In this document: one piece after another, positions 8,114 to 16,898 of the stretch
How positions within the stretch are numbered: the stretch's first letter is position 1
How the letters are laid out: each line of letters opens with the position of its first letter
Assembly: GCA_964599375.1 (NCBI GenBank)
Contig: CAZREW010000010.1
Coordinates: 1-64,000 of the forward strand
Length of the DNA: 64,000 nucleotides
Direction of reading: 5' to 3'
Source: JAUWCL01 sp964599375
GTDB lineage: Bacteria; Krumholzibacteriota; Krumholzibacteriia; Krumholzibacteriales; Krumholzibacteriaceae
Made by a program: the position numbers and the translations under genes
Notes under the pieces: model-generated
The model's database searches: none
Told to the model about the DNA's origin: nothing
The model's input: the letters and a program-made list of their open reading frames with translations, nothing else

Positions 8114-8671
8114 ATGCAGATTAAGGGGCTTATACTTCACGCCCGGGTAGAGTTTGTAAAAGAGCACTTCGGTGAGGACGCCTGGAACATGGTCCTCGGA
8201 TCCATGAGCGCGGAAGACCGCCAGATCCTCGGGGACACGATCGTCACCGCAAAGTGGTACCCGTTCGAGGTCGGTGAGAGGCTCGACAGGGCGATCGTCG
8301 ATGTCCTCGGGAAGGGGGATGAGGGGATATTCGAGGAGATAGGAGTCAAATCGGCCCGGCGGAGCCTTCTGAAGGTGCACAAGTCCTTTCTTACTCCGGG
8401 CGATCCCCAGGCCTTCATGAACAAGGCCGATATGATCTACAGGTTCTATTACGATACCGGGCACAGGGAGTACAAGGAGACAGGCCCCAACTCCGGCGTG
8501 ATCTCTACCTACGAAGCGGAGACTTTCTCTGCCGCTGACTGCCTTACGGTAGTGGGATGGTACAAGGAAGCGCTGAGGATGTGCGGCGCCAGGAATGTGA
8601 AGGTAGTCGAGGAGGAGTGCAGGGCAAAGGGAGGAACATGCTGCAGGTACAGATTTTCCTGGGAGATATGA
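8114..8671 (+). CDS. DUF2378 (TIGR02265-like) protein
   Basis: A 185-residue protein made of a single domain. It opens M-Q-I-K-G-L-I-L-H-A-R-V-E-F-V-K-E-H-F-G, has a central W-Y-P-F-x-x-x-x-x-L-D-R motif, and ends with a C-G-A-R-N-V-K ... C-R-A-K-G-G-T-C-C-R-Y-R-F block. This pattern matches the family first noted as a paralog group in Myxococcus (TIGR02265/DUF2378), which resembles heme-NO-binding and V4R domains; no biochemical role is established. The C-terminal cysteines could bind a metal, but this is inference. Start at 8114 is set by GGAGG eight bases upstream; an in-frame ATG at 8084 lacks a site. The next gene follows after 30 bases. Confidence 0.7.
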   Translation: MQIKGLILHARVEFVKEHFGEDAWNMVLGSMSAEDRQILGDTIVTAKWYPFEVGERLDRAIVDVLGKGDEGIFEEIGVKSARRSLLKVHKSFLTPGDPQAFMNKADMIYRFYYDTGHREYKETGPNSGVISTYEAETFSAADCLTVVGWYKEALRMCGARNVKVVEEECRAKGGTCCRYRFSWEI

Positions 8672-8701
8672 GCCGCTTCGCGGGGCTCGAGGTTCCATAG
8701 A

Positions 8702-9859
8702 ATGCTTTTGTCGCGAACCAGACATCTTCTGCTTACGATCGTTTCATCGATATTACTGCTGATCGTACTCGAACTGATCGCGATGACGGCGTTCCGTGTC
8801 TTCAGGGACAGGTTCACATTCTATTCCGCCGATAGATATACGTTGAGCGGGGAGGAGGCCGAGCTGTACTCTCCGTTTTTCGACGCGAAGCTCGGCTGGT
8901 CCGACCATTTCGACACCCCCTTCTCTGAGAGAAAGAGGCTGAAGGAATTCGGACGGCCCCTGATCTCCTCGTACGGTGATTCATACATTTATTGCACGGA
9001 TGTGGAGGATGACGAGACCTGGCAGTACTACCTTTCAGCCATCCTTGAAGCGGACGTGTACAACTTCGGAACGGGCGGGTATGGAACGGACCAGGCTTAC
9101 CTCAAGTATCTCGAGACAGTGCCCAGGCTCAAGACCGGAATAATCGTAATAGGGCTCACGCCGGAGAACATAAACCGCATAGTGAACGTCTACAGGCCGT
9201 TCTATTTCCAGAAAACGGGCATCAAGCTGCCCAAACCCCGCTTCCTACTCGAGGATGGGAGGCTGAAGCTGCTGGAAAATCCGCTGGGTGACAGGACGGA
9301 GATAGTCCAGCTTACCGACCGGGATTTCGTTATGAGCCTTGGCAGGAACGACTGGTGGTTTAACAGGGACAGGCATCCCGTGCTGGGATTCCCGTACCTC
9401 AGGATACTCTTCAACAGGCGGATCTGGCTCGAGGCATTTCATGGGAGGACAAAAGGGGGGCTGGTAGACGATACGATTCCAAGGCCGTGGGAGAACCTGT
9501 GGGAGAATGAAGAGGTCAGAGGCCTGATGAATGCTATTCTTAAGGACTGGATAGGCGATATTAGATCCAGGGGCTCGATCCCTGTCGTCATGATCTCGGC
9601 GCTTCAGCCTGACGTCTTTCACAAGTTCATGACGGGTACCGATCCGGCTCCTGTCTGGAGGATAAAGGAGTTCTGCTCGTCTGAAGATTGCCTCTGCTTC
9701 GACGCGGTCGATGCTCTTGCGGGGAGCGTAACGAAGATGGAAGAGATACCGCGGTTGTACAACATCCATGTCTCGGCCGCAGGCAACATGATAATCGCTG
9801 AAAGATTCGCCCTGTTTCTCGAAGAGAAGGGCCTGGCGAGCCCGGCCCGGAGGGATTGA
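8702..9859 (+). CDS. Membrane-anchored SGNH/GDSL-like hydrolase
   Basis: One N-terminal membrane helix (about residues 8-32) followed by an SGNH-type fold facing the periplasm. Block I is S-Y-G-D-S-Y with the candidate nucleophile Ser94. A block II-like turn is present (N-F-G-T-G-G-Y-G-T-D-Q), and the C terminus has N-I-H-V-S-A-A-G-N with a candidate catalytic His. The usual block V Asp three residues before that His is not evident, so activity needs caution. Related proteins modify cell-envelope polysaccharides by adding or removing acyl groups (compare AlgX/DltD-like enzymes). One base separates it from the downstream GH97 gene, so the two are probably co-transcribed. Substrate unknown. Confidence 0.65.
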   Translation: MLLSRTRHLLLTIVSSILLLIVLELIAMTAFRVFRDRFTFYSADRYTLSGEEAELYSPFFDAKLGWSDHFDTPFSERKRLKEFGRPLISSYGDSYIYCTDVEDDETWQYYLSAILEADVYNFGTGGYGTDQAYLKYLETVPRLKTGIIVIGLTPENINRIVNVYRPFYFQKTGIKLPKPRFLLEDGRLKLLENPLGDRTEIVQLTDRDFVMSLGRNDWWFNRDRHPVLGFPYLRILFNRRIWLEAFHGRTKGGLVDDTIPRPWENLWENEEVRGLMNAILKDWIGDIRSRGSIPVVMISALQPDVFHKFMTGTDPAPVWRIKEFCSSEDCLCFDAVDALAGSVTKMEEIPRLYNIHVSAAGNMIIAERFALFLEEKGLASPARRD

Positions 9860-9860
9860 T

Positions 9861-11891
9861 ATGAGGAGCTCGATTCTAAGACGCATGATCCTTTCCGCAG
9901 TAGTGCTCCTTGTCTCTTCTTCCGCGCAAACAGCGGGATACACGGTGAGTTCACCCTCAGGAAAGATCACTGCCGCCGTCTGGGTAAGGGAAGGCCATCC
10001 AGTCTACGCAATCCGGTTCGAAGGCGAGGATGTTATTCGCGAAAGCCGTATGGGCCTCCTGATGGCCGGAGGCACCGATCTGTCGTCGGGTCTGAAAGTA
10101 GTAAAGACATCATCGAGCAGCTGCGACAATACCTGGATTCAGCCATGGGGGGAGACTCGGGAAGTCACCGACCGTTACAACGAGTTGAGGCTGGATTTCG
10201 CCGCCGACCGCGCGGCTGATACCGTGCTTGTGATAGTGTTCAGGGTGTTCGACGACGGGGTGGGATTCAGGTATGAGCTTCCGGCGGCCGGAGCTCCTGA
10301 AGACTTTACTATAGTAGATGAAAAGACCGAGTTCGCCCTTTCTTCGGATTACAGGTCCTGGTGGATACCGGCGTACGAGAACAACCGGTACGAGTACTTG
10401 TACACGGAATCAGCGGCAAGCGGATTCAGGGTCGTCCATACACCGCTTACGATGGAGACGTCCGAGGGTGTGTTCCTTTCGATACACGAAGCCGCCCTGA
10501 CGGACTGGGCCAGTATGACGCTGGCGAACACCGGCAACGGGGTTCTCAAGTGCGACCTGGTTCCATGGTCAGACGGCGCAAGAGTGAAGGGGAGGACTCC
10601 TGCGCTTTCTCCCTGGCGGACGATAACGATAGCGGATGATGCCGTGGGCCTGTTGACCTCTACTATCATCCTGAACCTTAACGAGCCCTCGAGGATAAGG
10701 GACACGTCCTGGATCAGACCCGGTAAATACGTCGGCATATGGTGGGGGATGCATATCGGCAAGTATTCCTGGGGCTCTGGCCCCAAGCACGGAGCGACGA
10801 CGGAGAACACAAAGAGATACATCGATTTCGCCTCGAAGAACGGATTCGACGGCGTGCTTGTAGAGGGGTGGAACATAGGTTGGGACGGTAACTGGTACGC
10901 GGACGGTAGTTCATTCCGGTTCACGATACCTCATCCCGATTTCAACATGGATGAGATAAGTCGCTACTGCGCCGAGAAAGGCGTATACCTGATCGGTCAT
11001 CACGAGACTGGGGCGGACATAGACAACTACGAGCGGCAGCTCGACGCTGCGTTCGATTACTACGAGAAGATGGGAGTCAGGGCGGTGAAGACGGGGTATG
11101 TGGGCAGCAGGACGAACGAGTTCGAGTGGCACCACGGGCAGTATATGGTCCGTCACTACAGGAAGGTCGTCGAAAAGGCCGCCGAGCACCATATCATGGT
11201 CATCGTGCACGAGCCGATCAAGGACACGGGAATAAGGCGGACGTGGCCTAACATGATATCCCGGGAAGGGGCGAGAGGGCAGGAGTACAACGCATGGTCC
11301 GGCGACGGCGGCAACCCTCCCGATCATACGACGATTTTGCCGTTCACGAGGATGCTTGGCGGGCCGATGGATTTCACGCCGGGAATATTCGATTTGTTCT
11401 TCAGCGAAGCCGGAAGGCCGAACAACAGGGTCAATACGACGCTGGCCAAGCAGCTCGCGCTGTACGTCGTTATCTACAGTCCTATGCAGATGGCAGCGGA
11501 CCTTCCGGAAAACTATGAGGGACATCCCGCCTTCGCGTTCATCAGGGACGTTCCGACGGACTGGGAGAAATCGGTCCCCCTGCATGCTTCTATAGGAGAC
11601 TACGTCACGATCGCGAGAAAAGATCGCGGCGGAGAGGACTGGTTCATCGGGAGCATAACCGATGAGAATGGCAGGACCCTCGAGGCCCCGCTTTCCTTTC
11701 TCGACGGGAACAGGGAGTACGAGGCTACGATATACGCTGACGCTCCAGGAGCCGACTGGAAAGAGCGTCCCTATTTGATCGAGATAACGAAGAAAAGGGT
11801 GGACTCATCCTCAGTCCTCGAGCTCAGGCTGGCGCCCGGCGGGGGGCAGGCAGTCAGGATAAACCCGGTGCTCAATTCCTCTCCAGAATGA
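9861..11891 (+). CDS. Glycoside hydrolase family 97 (alpha-glucosidase/alpha-galactosidase type), secreted
   Basis: A 676-residue protein with a signal peptide (cleavage near Q-T-A-G). It has the three-part GH97 architecture: an N-terminal beta-sandwich (S-P-S-G-K-I-T, W-G-E-T-R-E-V-T-D-R-Y-N-E-L), a catalytic barrel (G-K-Y-V-G-I-W-W-G-M-H ... G-V-L-V-E-G-W-N-I-G-W) and a C-terminal sheet domain. The segments V-I-V-H-E-P-I-K-D-T-G and R-T-W-P-N-M-I-S-R-E-G-A-R-G-Q-E-Y resemble SusB-like inverting GH97 enzymes, with glutamates where the calcium ligands and general base/acid are expected. The likely substrate is an alpha-linked oligosaccharide such as malto-oligomers; this fits the secreted GH13 enzyme elsewhere in the window. 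Its 3' end overlaps the convergent gene by 20 bases. Confidence 0.9.
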   Translation: MRSSILRRMILSAVVLLVSSSAQTAGYTVSSPSGKITAAVWVREGHPVYAIRFEGEDVIRESRMGLLMAGGTDLSSGLKVVKTSSSSCDNTWIQPWGETREVTDRYNELRLDFAADRAADTVLVIVFRVFDDGVGFRYELPAAGAPEDFTIVDEKTEFALSSDYRSWWIPAYENNRYEYLYTESAASGFRVVHTPLTMETSEGVFLSIHEAALTDWASMTLANTGNGVLKCDLVPWSDGARVKGRTPALSPWRTITIADDAVGLLTSTIILNLNEPSRIRDTSWIRPGKYVGIWWGMHIGKYSWGSGPKHGATTENTKRYIDFASKNGFDGVLVEGWNIGWDGNWYADGSSFRFTIPHPDFNMDEISRYCAEKGVYLIGHHETGADIDNYERQLDAAFDYYEKMGVRAVKTGYVGSRTNEFEWHHGQYMVRHYRKVVEKAAEHHIMVIVHEPIKDTGIRRTWPNMISREGARGQEYNAWSGDGGNPPDHTTILPFTRMLGGPMDFTPGIFDLFFSEAGRPNNRVNTTLAKQLALYVVIYSPMQMAADLPENYEGHPAFAFIRDVPTDWEKSVPLHASIGDYVTIARKDRGGEDWFIGSITDENGRTLEAPLSFLDGNREYEATIYADAPGADWKERPYLIEITKKRVDSSSVLELRLAPGGGQAVRINPVLNSSPE

Positions 11892-14199
11892 ACATCTTCC
11901 CCGAAAGAAGATCGATGACCCGCAGATCCCCGTCAGCTCCCGTGGCAGCTTTTGTAATGTCGAATACGGCGTCGCCGTATTGACCCCTGATATAGAATGA
12001 GACGTTGTCGGTGTCATACGAAGTGTCTCCGTAGGGGTACTTGAATTTGAGGATCGTGCTGAATCTGCCCCGTTCCGGATCGTACGAGATGAGGCGGAAC
12101 TCATCGGGAGAATGGGCCGAGATGACCGGTTGCCCGTCCCAGTCGAAGATGTTGTCTGGCCTGCCTTCGAACGGGATCTTCTTTCGTCCGGCATTCGGGC
12201 CGAGCTGCTGAAGCGTCCCGTCCATATGGCAGATCAGGAAGACCCTGCCTCCGGAAACGCACATCCTGAGCGGGCCGTCGCCTGTCTCTACCGATCCAGC
12301 CGAGAGGTCATCCTTCCTGATGACAGAGATTGATCTTGAATCGAAGTTCGATACATAGATCGAGGCCGCGTCGAAGACGAGATCCGTGGCCGTAAGGCCG
12401 AGGGTGGACCGGCCCGTCACCTTTTTCGCTACTGGATCTATTATCTGAAGAACACTCGGATCGTCGTCTTTCTCGCCGAGCCTGGCGAGGTAGAGCCTGC
12501 CTGTATCTCTGTCGTATTCGAGGATGCGCTGTGTCGTCTCACGCTCGACCTCGTCCCCGAGGCGGAGACGCTGCCCGGGCTCGAAGAGCCGGACCTGATC
12601 GATCAGCGTGCCTATGAACTGCTCCTCGCTTCCCCAGTTGCTCTGGGTGAAATAGAGCGCGCCGTCAGCGCCGAGCGCCATAGCCAGAGCCTGTCTGGGG
12701 ATCCGTCTGTCGTAAAAGGAATAGTCATTCGGATCGACGAGCAGTATGCCGTTTTTCGCGTCCCATATATATACTGTAGGCCAGTAGGACTGATGTGGGC
12801 CGTATGAGAGGTATATCCCTCCTTCAGGCGAGGGGCAGGCGCGGACAGGGTAATCGAAGGGCAGGTCGAAGATCTCGAATGAACCGTCCGCGGAGACGAC
12901 CGCCATCTGATCCTCGTTATTGAACACCACGAAATCACCTGAGGCGGCATTTTCCACCAGGTCGATCGGGGCCCATCCCGTACGGATCTTTGCCATATCT
13001 CCAGTAAAGGGATCGAAGACGTTTATAGCGGCGCCGAAGGTCCCGTTAACAGCCGATGCACCCTTCGGGAAATAGAGGAGGCTCTGCTCCTGGTCATATG
13101 CCATGGTGAACATGTGCGGGATGATGCCGAGATCCGTATGACGCTCTGCCAACTTTCTGGATTTCAGGTCGATGACGTCTATCTCACCATGCGCCCAGCT
13201 GCCGATAAAGAGCAGGTCCCTTTCAGTGTCGAAAGCGCTGGCGTCATTGCCATAGGCGGGGATCGGTATCTCATGCAGCTCTCCGCCGCGGCCGAAATCC
13301 ACGACATGGACGGAGGCAGCATTGTCGTATGGGATGTACACCTCACGCCTGGCAGGATTGTAGATTATACCGACGCCTTCCCGGTAGCCTGGCAGGGTGA
13401 CGACAAGGTCATCGGAACCGGCCACGTCTATCATCGCGGCCTCTTTGACCTCTCGCTCTGATGTCTCCGTGACGATGTAGAGACGGTGATCAGTAAGGTC
13501 ATAACCGCCCAGGTGCCATCGCCCTCCGCTGGCGACCGGAATGGGCCTGGATCCAGCGGATTTACCTGTCGCTGCGTCGAAGAGCCAGAGGGTCGACGTA
13601 TATCCGTCCACCGCGATGATTTTTCCGAGCCCGGTGTCGTTTACGACCTTGCGAAGAGGCGGAGGTGGAGTCGCGTTGAGATTTATAAGGGGCTCGCTGG
13701 TCATAAGCCAGCCGAGCCTGGTGAGCTTTTCCCTCCTGGCGTCATAGAAGTAGAGGTCGGGGCTCTCGCGACCGGTCAGGAAGATATTACCGGTCTCTTC
13801 ATCGACCGCGATCGACTCGAGCTGCGCGTCAGTCCCGACAGTGAGCGAGGATCCGGTACCGGGATCTATGACATAGAAACAGCCAATGCCGATAAGATAT
13901 ACTTGACCGGTCGCCCTGCGGACAGTCATCGATTCTGATTTCAGATGCTGGTACGCACGCCCTCCAACGGGGATGTTGCTGACCGTGCCATCGGCGCAGT
14001 CGATGATGGTAAGTGAAGATGTCAGAGTGTTGGCTGCTATCAACCTGCCGCGGTCGGCGTCTATCATCACGAGGAGTGGTCCAGCCGCGTTGACGGAGAA
14101 CCCCGTTTCCTCGAGGAAATCAATGGTTCTGAATCCGGTGCCGTGAAGCGTGGACGGCAGCAGGATGATAAACATCAAGATCTGCATCTTGCGGATCAT
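11872..14199 (-). CDS. Secreted YVTN/NHL-type beta-propeller protein
   Basis: About 775 residues with a short signal peptide (MIRKMQILMFIILLPSTLHG). The remainder is many repeats of about 40 residues of the type I-A-V-D-x-E-T-G-N-I-F-L-T and V-Y-I-P-Y-D-N-A-x-S-V-H-V-V-D, the pattern of YVTN/NHL/Kelch-like propellers; length suggests two or more propellers. No catalytic motif, sorting tail or lipobox is seen, so it is probably soluble in the periplasm or outside the cell. The start at 14199 is preferred because AGGAGA lies upstream and a signal peptide follows; the open frame extends to 14334 without such support. The end overlaps the GH97 gene. Function unknown; binding or scaffolding is the usual role of such repeats. 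Confidence 0.75.
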   Translation of the reverse strand: MIRKMQILMFIILLPSTLHGTGFRTIDFLEETGFSVNAAGPLLVMIDADRGRLIAANTLTSSLTIIDCADGTVSNIPVGGRAYQHLKSESMTVRRATGQVYLIGIGCFYVIDPGTGSSLTVGTDAQLESIAVDEETGNIFLTGRESPDLYFYDARREKLTRLGWLMTSEPLINLNATPPPPLRKVVNDTGLGKIIAVDGYTSTLWLFDAATGKSAGSRPIPVASGGRWHLGGYDLTDHRLYIVTETSEREVKEAAMIDVAGSDDLVVTLPGYREGVGIIYNPARREVYIPYDNAASVHVVDFGRGGELHEIPIPAYGNDASAFDTERDLLFIGSWAHGEIDVIDLKSRKLAERHTDLGIIPHMFTMAYDQEQSLLYFPKGASAVNGTFGAAINVFDPFTGDMAKIRTGWAPIDLVENAASGDFVVFNNEDQMAVVSADGSFEIFDLPFDYPVRACPSPEGGIYLSYGPHQSYWPTVYIWDAKNGILLVDPNDYSFYDRRIPRQALAMALGADGALYFTQSNWGSEEQFIGTLIDQVRLFEPGQRLRLGDEVERETTQRILEYDRDTGRLYLARLGEKDDDPSVLQIIDPVAKKVTGRSTLGLTATDLVFDAASIYVSNFDSRSISVIRKDDLSAGSVETGDGPLRMCVSGGRVFLICHMDGTLQQLGPNAGRKKIPFEGRPDNIFDWDGQPVISAHSPDEFRLISYDPERGRFSTILKFKYPYGDTSYDTDNVSFYIRGQYGDAVFDITKAATGADGDLRVIDLLSGKMFILERN

Positions 14200-14281
14200 G
14201 GCGGCGCGTCTCCTTCCAGAAAATAGAAGATTATTTATATGACGGCCATCATTATACACTTGCTTTCCCGTCTGATACATC

Positions 14282-14311
14282 TTGAAAATGGCAATATAAA
14301 TGGCGTATTCT
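14282..14311 (+). promoter_or_regulatory. Possible promoter of the class V aminotransferase gene
   Basis: TTGAAA (14282-14287), 18-base spacer, TATTCT (14306-14311) in the 169-base divergent region. On the opposite strand a perfect TATAAT (14256-14251) could serve the propeller gene, but no matching -35 box was found. Confidence 0.3.
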
Positions 14312-14368
14312 ACCGATTCGATCGTTATTTGCATTGCAACGGGAACTTAAGGGGAAGGCAGCGTTCGG

Positions 14369-15784
14369 ATGAAGAAAGCAGAGGATGGCAGACAGCGGGG
14401 TTTCGAGGAATTTCTCGCTGAGTGTCCGGGGTACGAACAGACCAGCAGGATAGACAAGATCCGGGCGGCTGAGTACTCGAGGCTCGACAGCCAGGGACAT
14501 GTGTACCTCGATTACACCGGGGGAGGGCTCTACAGCGACTATCAGATCCGCAAGCATATGGACCTGCTGCTCGGCAATGTTCTCGGCAATCCTCACTCTT
14601 TCAATCCTACATCAAGTTTTACGACCGATATGGTCGAGAGGTGCAGACGCAGAGTCCTCGACTTCTTCAACGCGTCGGCGGAAGAGTATGTTGTGATATT
14701 CACTGCGAACGCTACGCACGCGCTCAAGCTGGTAGGCGAGTCGTATCCATTCAGCAAAGGCGACATGTTTCTGCTCAGCTTCGATAACCACAACTCGGTC
14801 AACGGCATCAGGGAATTCGACAGGGCCCGCGGCGCGGTGACGAAATATATCCCGGTCGTCCCTCCAGACATGCGACTTTACAACCAGGTACTCGAGAGGA
14901 ACCTGGAGGATGTGGGAGATTCGAGAAACAGGCTTTTCGCCTATCCCTCGCAGTCGAACTTTTCCGGAGTCCATCATCCGCTCGAATGGATAGACAAGGC
15001 TCACGAGCATGGTTGGGACGTGCTTCTCGACGCGGCTGCTTTCGTGCCCACCAACAGGCTCGACCTTTCGAGATGGAAGGCCGACTTTGTCGCTGTATCG
15101 TTCTACAAGATATTCGGGTATCCTACCGGAGTTGGAGCGCTTGTAGCCAGGCGTGAAGCTCTCGAGAAATTGCACAGGCCCTGGTTTGCGGGAGGGACCA
15201 TCACGGTCGCCTCTGTTCAGGCTGATAAGTATTTCCTCGCCGAGGGGGCGGAAGGGTTTGAGGACGGGACCCTGAACTACGCATGCCTGCCCGCCGTTGA
15301 AACAGGGATCGATTTCATCGAATCCATAGGTATGGATACGATCCACGACCGCGTGATGTGCCTCACCGATTATATGCTCGAGCGGCTCGTCGGATTGAAA
15401 CACGGGAACGGCAGGCCTATAGTCCGGATTTACGGTCCTACAGATACGAAGGGGAGGGGTGGGACGATCGCCCTTAACATCTATACTGCCAGCAGCATCG
15501 TGATAGACCACCGTGTCGTCGAGGAGAGGGCGGCGAAGAGGAACATATCGCTGAGGACCGGGTGTTTCTGCAATCCGGGAGCCGGAGAGCTTGCCTTGGG
15601 CCTGTCTAAGGACGAGATGATCCGCTGCCTCCATAGCCCCGGATCGCGTATGAGCCTGGATGAATTCTGGCAGTGCATCGACGGAAAAAGCAATGGAGCC
15701 GTAAGGCTGTCGCTTGGCATAGTCTCTAACTATAACGATGTACGCCGGGCCCTGGATTTCATAAGCGAGTTCAGGGAAGACTGA
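14369..15784 (+). CDS. Class V aminotransferase / molybdenum-cofactor-sulfurase-like (MOCOS N-domain) PLP enzyme
   Basis: A 471-residue fold-type I PLP enzyme. N-terminal features (Y-L-D-Y-T-G-G-G-L-Y, N-P-H-S, F-T-A-N-A-T-H-A-L-K-L-V) and the Schiff-base region V-S-F-Y-K-I-F-G-Y-P-T-G-V-G-A-L resemble the cysteine-desulfurase domain of eukaryotic molybdenum cofactor sulfurase more than bacterial IscS/SufS. The conserved Cys near the end lies in L-R-T-G-C-F-C-N-P-G-A, as in MOCOS, and could accept the sulfane sulfur. The C-terminal MOSC domain of MOCOS is absent. It lies 119 bases before tusA and may provide cysteine-derived persulfide to TusA or to a cofactor; this link is inferred from position. 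A simple aminotransferase or lyase role is not excluded. Confidence 0.8.
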   Translation: MKKAEDGRQRGFEEFLAECPGYEQTSRIDKIRAAEYSRLDSQGHVYLDYTGGGLYSDYQIRKHMDLLLGNVLGNPHSFNPTSSFTTDMVERCRRRVLDFFNASAEEYVVIFTANATHALKLVGESYPFSKGDMFLLSFDNHNSVNGIREFDRARGAVTKYIPVVPPDMRLYNQVLERNLEDVGDSRNRLFAYPSQSNFSGVHHPLEWIDKAHEHGWDVLLDAAAFVPTNRLDLSRWKADFVAVSFYKIFGYPTGVGALVARREALEKLHRPWFAGGTITVASVQADKYFLAEGAEGFEDGTLNYACLPAVETGIDFIESIGMDTIHDRVMCLTDYMLERLVGLKHGNGRPIVRIYGPTDTKGRGGTIALNIYTASSIVIDHRVVEERAAKRNISLRTGCFCNPGAGELALGLSKDEMIRCLHSPGSRMSLDEFWQCIDGKSNGAVRLSLGIVSNYNDVRRALDFISEFRED

Positions 15785-15831
15785 ACCGAGTACCCCAAGA
15801 GAAAAACTTACAAAATCAGGCATAAAATCAC

Positions 15832-15877
15832 TTGACGCGGCAGAGGAGGTTATAATAATATAAGCATATTCTTATGT
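15832..15877 (+). promoter_or_regulatory. Promoter/operator of the tusA-hdr operon with ArsR-type palindrome
   Basis: TTGACG (15832-15837) stands 18 bases before TAATAT (15856-15861); a TATAAT (15851-15856) is also present at poor spacing. Overlapping the -10 region is an inverted repeat, ATAAG-CATATT-CTTAT (15860-15875), extendable to ATATAAG/CTTATGT with one mismatch; a further CTTAT half-site follows at 15879. AT-rich palindromes over the promoter are typical ArsR-family operators, and an ArsR gene is second in the operon. Promoter spacing is imperfect; the palindrome is clear. Confidence 0.6.
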
Positions 15878-15903
15878 TCTTATTTACCTAAGGAAGGAAA
15901 GTC

Positions 15904-16158
15904 ATGGACGATAACGAACTGAAGGGACTAAAGGTCGACAAGACGGTCGACGCGAGAGGCATGGCCTGCCCGGGCCCGCTGCTGGAGGCGAAGAAGGCGA
16001 TCACCGAGGTCGCTGATAACGGTGTGCTGGAGGTTCTTTCCTCGGACGAGGGCACGAACAACGATATCCCTATGTGGTCTAAGAAGATGAAATACGAGGT
16101 GCTCGGAATCCTCGAGGAAGCGGGCTTCTGGCGCCTTTTCGTCAAGAAAACCGTCTGA
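15904..16158 (+). CDS. TusA-family sulfur carrier
   Basis: An 84-residue protein with the complete TusA/SirA core: V-D-A-R-G-M-A-C-P-G-P-L-L-E-A-K-K-A-I. The persulfide-carrying Cys is Cys22 in the CPGP motif, followed by the beta-alpha-beta-alpha-beta fold (L-E-V-L-S-S-D-E-G-T ... F-V-K-K). Such proteins hand sulfane sulfur between donor and acceptor in the cytoplasm. GGAAGG lies before the ATG. It heads an operon with ArsR, MvhD-like, two HdrA-like, QmoC-like and DsrE2 proteins, so transfer in energy metabolism or sulfur-stress handling is more likely than tRNA thiolation. Confidence 0.93.
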   Translation: MDDNELKGLKVDKTVDARGMACPGPLLEAKKAITEVADNGVLEVLSSDEGTNNDIPMWSKKMKYEVLGILEEAGFWRLFVKKTV

Positions 16159-16163
16159 GCCGG

Positions 16164-16478
16164 GTGACGAATATGAGCAATGGCCTTCCCGATCTCGAAA
16201 ACTGTACTAAGGTAGCCACGGTGCTCAAATCTATGGCTCATCCGCACAGGCTTTTCATTCTATGCAGGCTGCACCAGAAGGAGTGCACTGTCAGCGAGCT
16301 CGAAGGGCTTACGGATGCGTCACAGCCTCAGATCTCACAGCATCTGCAGAGGATGCGACATGAAGGGCTCGTGGACTCCAGGCGTGATGGGAACTACGTC
16401 TACTACAGGGTCAACGACGAGCATGTAAAGGTCCTTTTAACCGCCCTGGAAAAACTGTACGGGCTGAGCAACGAGTAA
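16164..16478 (+). CDS. ArsR/SmtB-family regulator, probable operon repressor
   Basis: 104 residues with the ArsR winged helix: K-S-M-A-H-P-H-R-L-F-I-L-C, then V-S-E-L-E-G-L-T-D-A-S-Q-P-Q-I-S-Q-H-L-Q-R-M-R (recognition helix), R-R-D-G-N-Y-V-Y-Y-R-V (wing). Cys residues stand near 14, 34 and 41, but none in the C-terminal helix, so the paired cysteines of persulfide sensors such as BigR/SqrR are not both obvious; the ligand remains open. Start is GTG at 16164 (ATG at 16173 is an alternative). It lies six bases after tusA, and the next gene starts directly at its stop. Likely represses its own operon through the palindrome at 15860-15875. Confidence 0.85.
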   Translation: MTNMSNGLPDLENCTKVATVLKSMAHPHRLFILCRLHQKECTVSELEGLTDASQPQISQHLQRMRHEGLVDSRRDGNYVYYRVNDEHVKVLLTALEKLYGLSNE

Positions 16479-16880
16479 ATGTCAGATAAGAATCCAAAGA
16501 TACTCGTCTTCTCGACGGAGAACGTGTCTGATCCTGGCATCGATCTGGCCGGCAGGAACAAGATGCATTACTCGCCATCGGTATACGTGATAACGCTGCC
16601 GTGCTCGAGCGGGATCAGGCCGGCGTGGATCGTCCACGCCCTGGAGAATGGGTTCGACGGAGTCTTCATTGCGGCGGACGGAAGCGATTGCGCCTACATA
16701 GCGGATTGCACGGCGAGGACCGGGAAGATCGTCGCAAAAGCACAGGATCTGCTCAGGGAACGCTCCATTGATCCCTCGAGGCTCAAGATGGCCGCCCTCT
16801 GTTCTGTATGCGCCGAGCCTTTCGAGAAGTACATGCACAGTTTCAGCAAACAGCTCGGAAAACTGGCCCCCGCTTCATAA
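16479..16880 (+). CDS. MvhD/FlpD-like iron-sulfur electron-transfer subunit
   Basis: 133 residues resembling the delta subunit of methyl-viologen-reducing hydrogenase (MvhD), which carries electrons into HdrA. It has a flavodoxin-like start (K-I-L-V-F-S-T-E), P-C-S-S-G-I-R-P-A-W-I-V-H-A-L-E-N-G-F-D-G-V, and cysteines at about 42, 71, 77, 108 and 111, the last pair as C-S-V-C. The first Cys pair of typical MvhD is missing (F-S-T-E-N instead of C-x-x-C), so the cluster may differ. ATG follows the preceding stop with no gap. It probably docks on one of the two downstream HdrA-like proteins, as the MvhD-like domain does in QmoB. Confidence 0.8.
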   Translation: MSDKNPKILVFSTENVSDPGIDLAGRNKMHYSPSVYVITLPCSSGIRPAWIVHALENGFDGVFIAADGSDCAYIADCTARTGKIVAKAQDLLRERSIDPSRLKMAALCSVCAEPFEKYMHSFSKQLGKLAPAS

Positions 16881-16898
16881 GATACGGAGTGATACGAT

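Noticed and set aside
14612..15823. 403-codon open frame on the minus strand
   Set aside because: It is the antisense shadow of the class V aminotransferase gene, whose protein motifs are unmistakable; the antisense product has no recognisable features.
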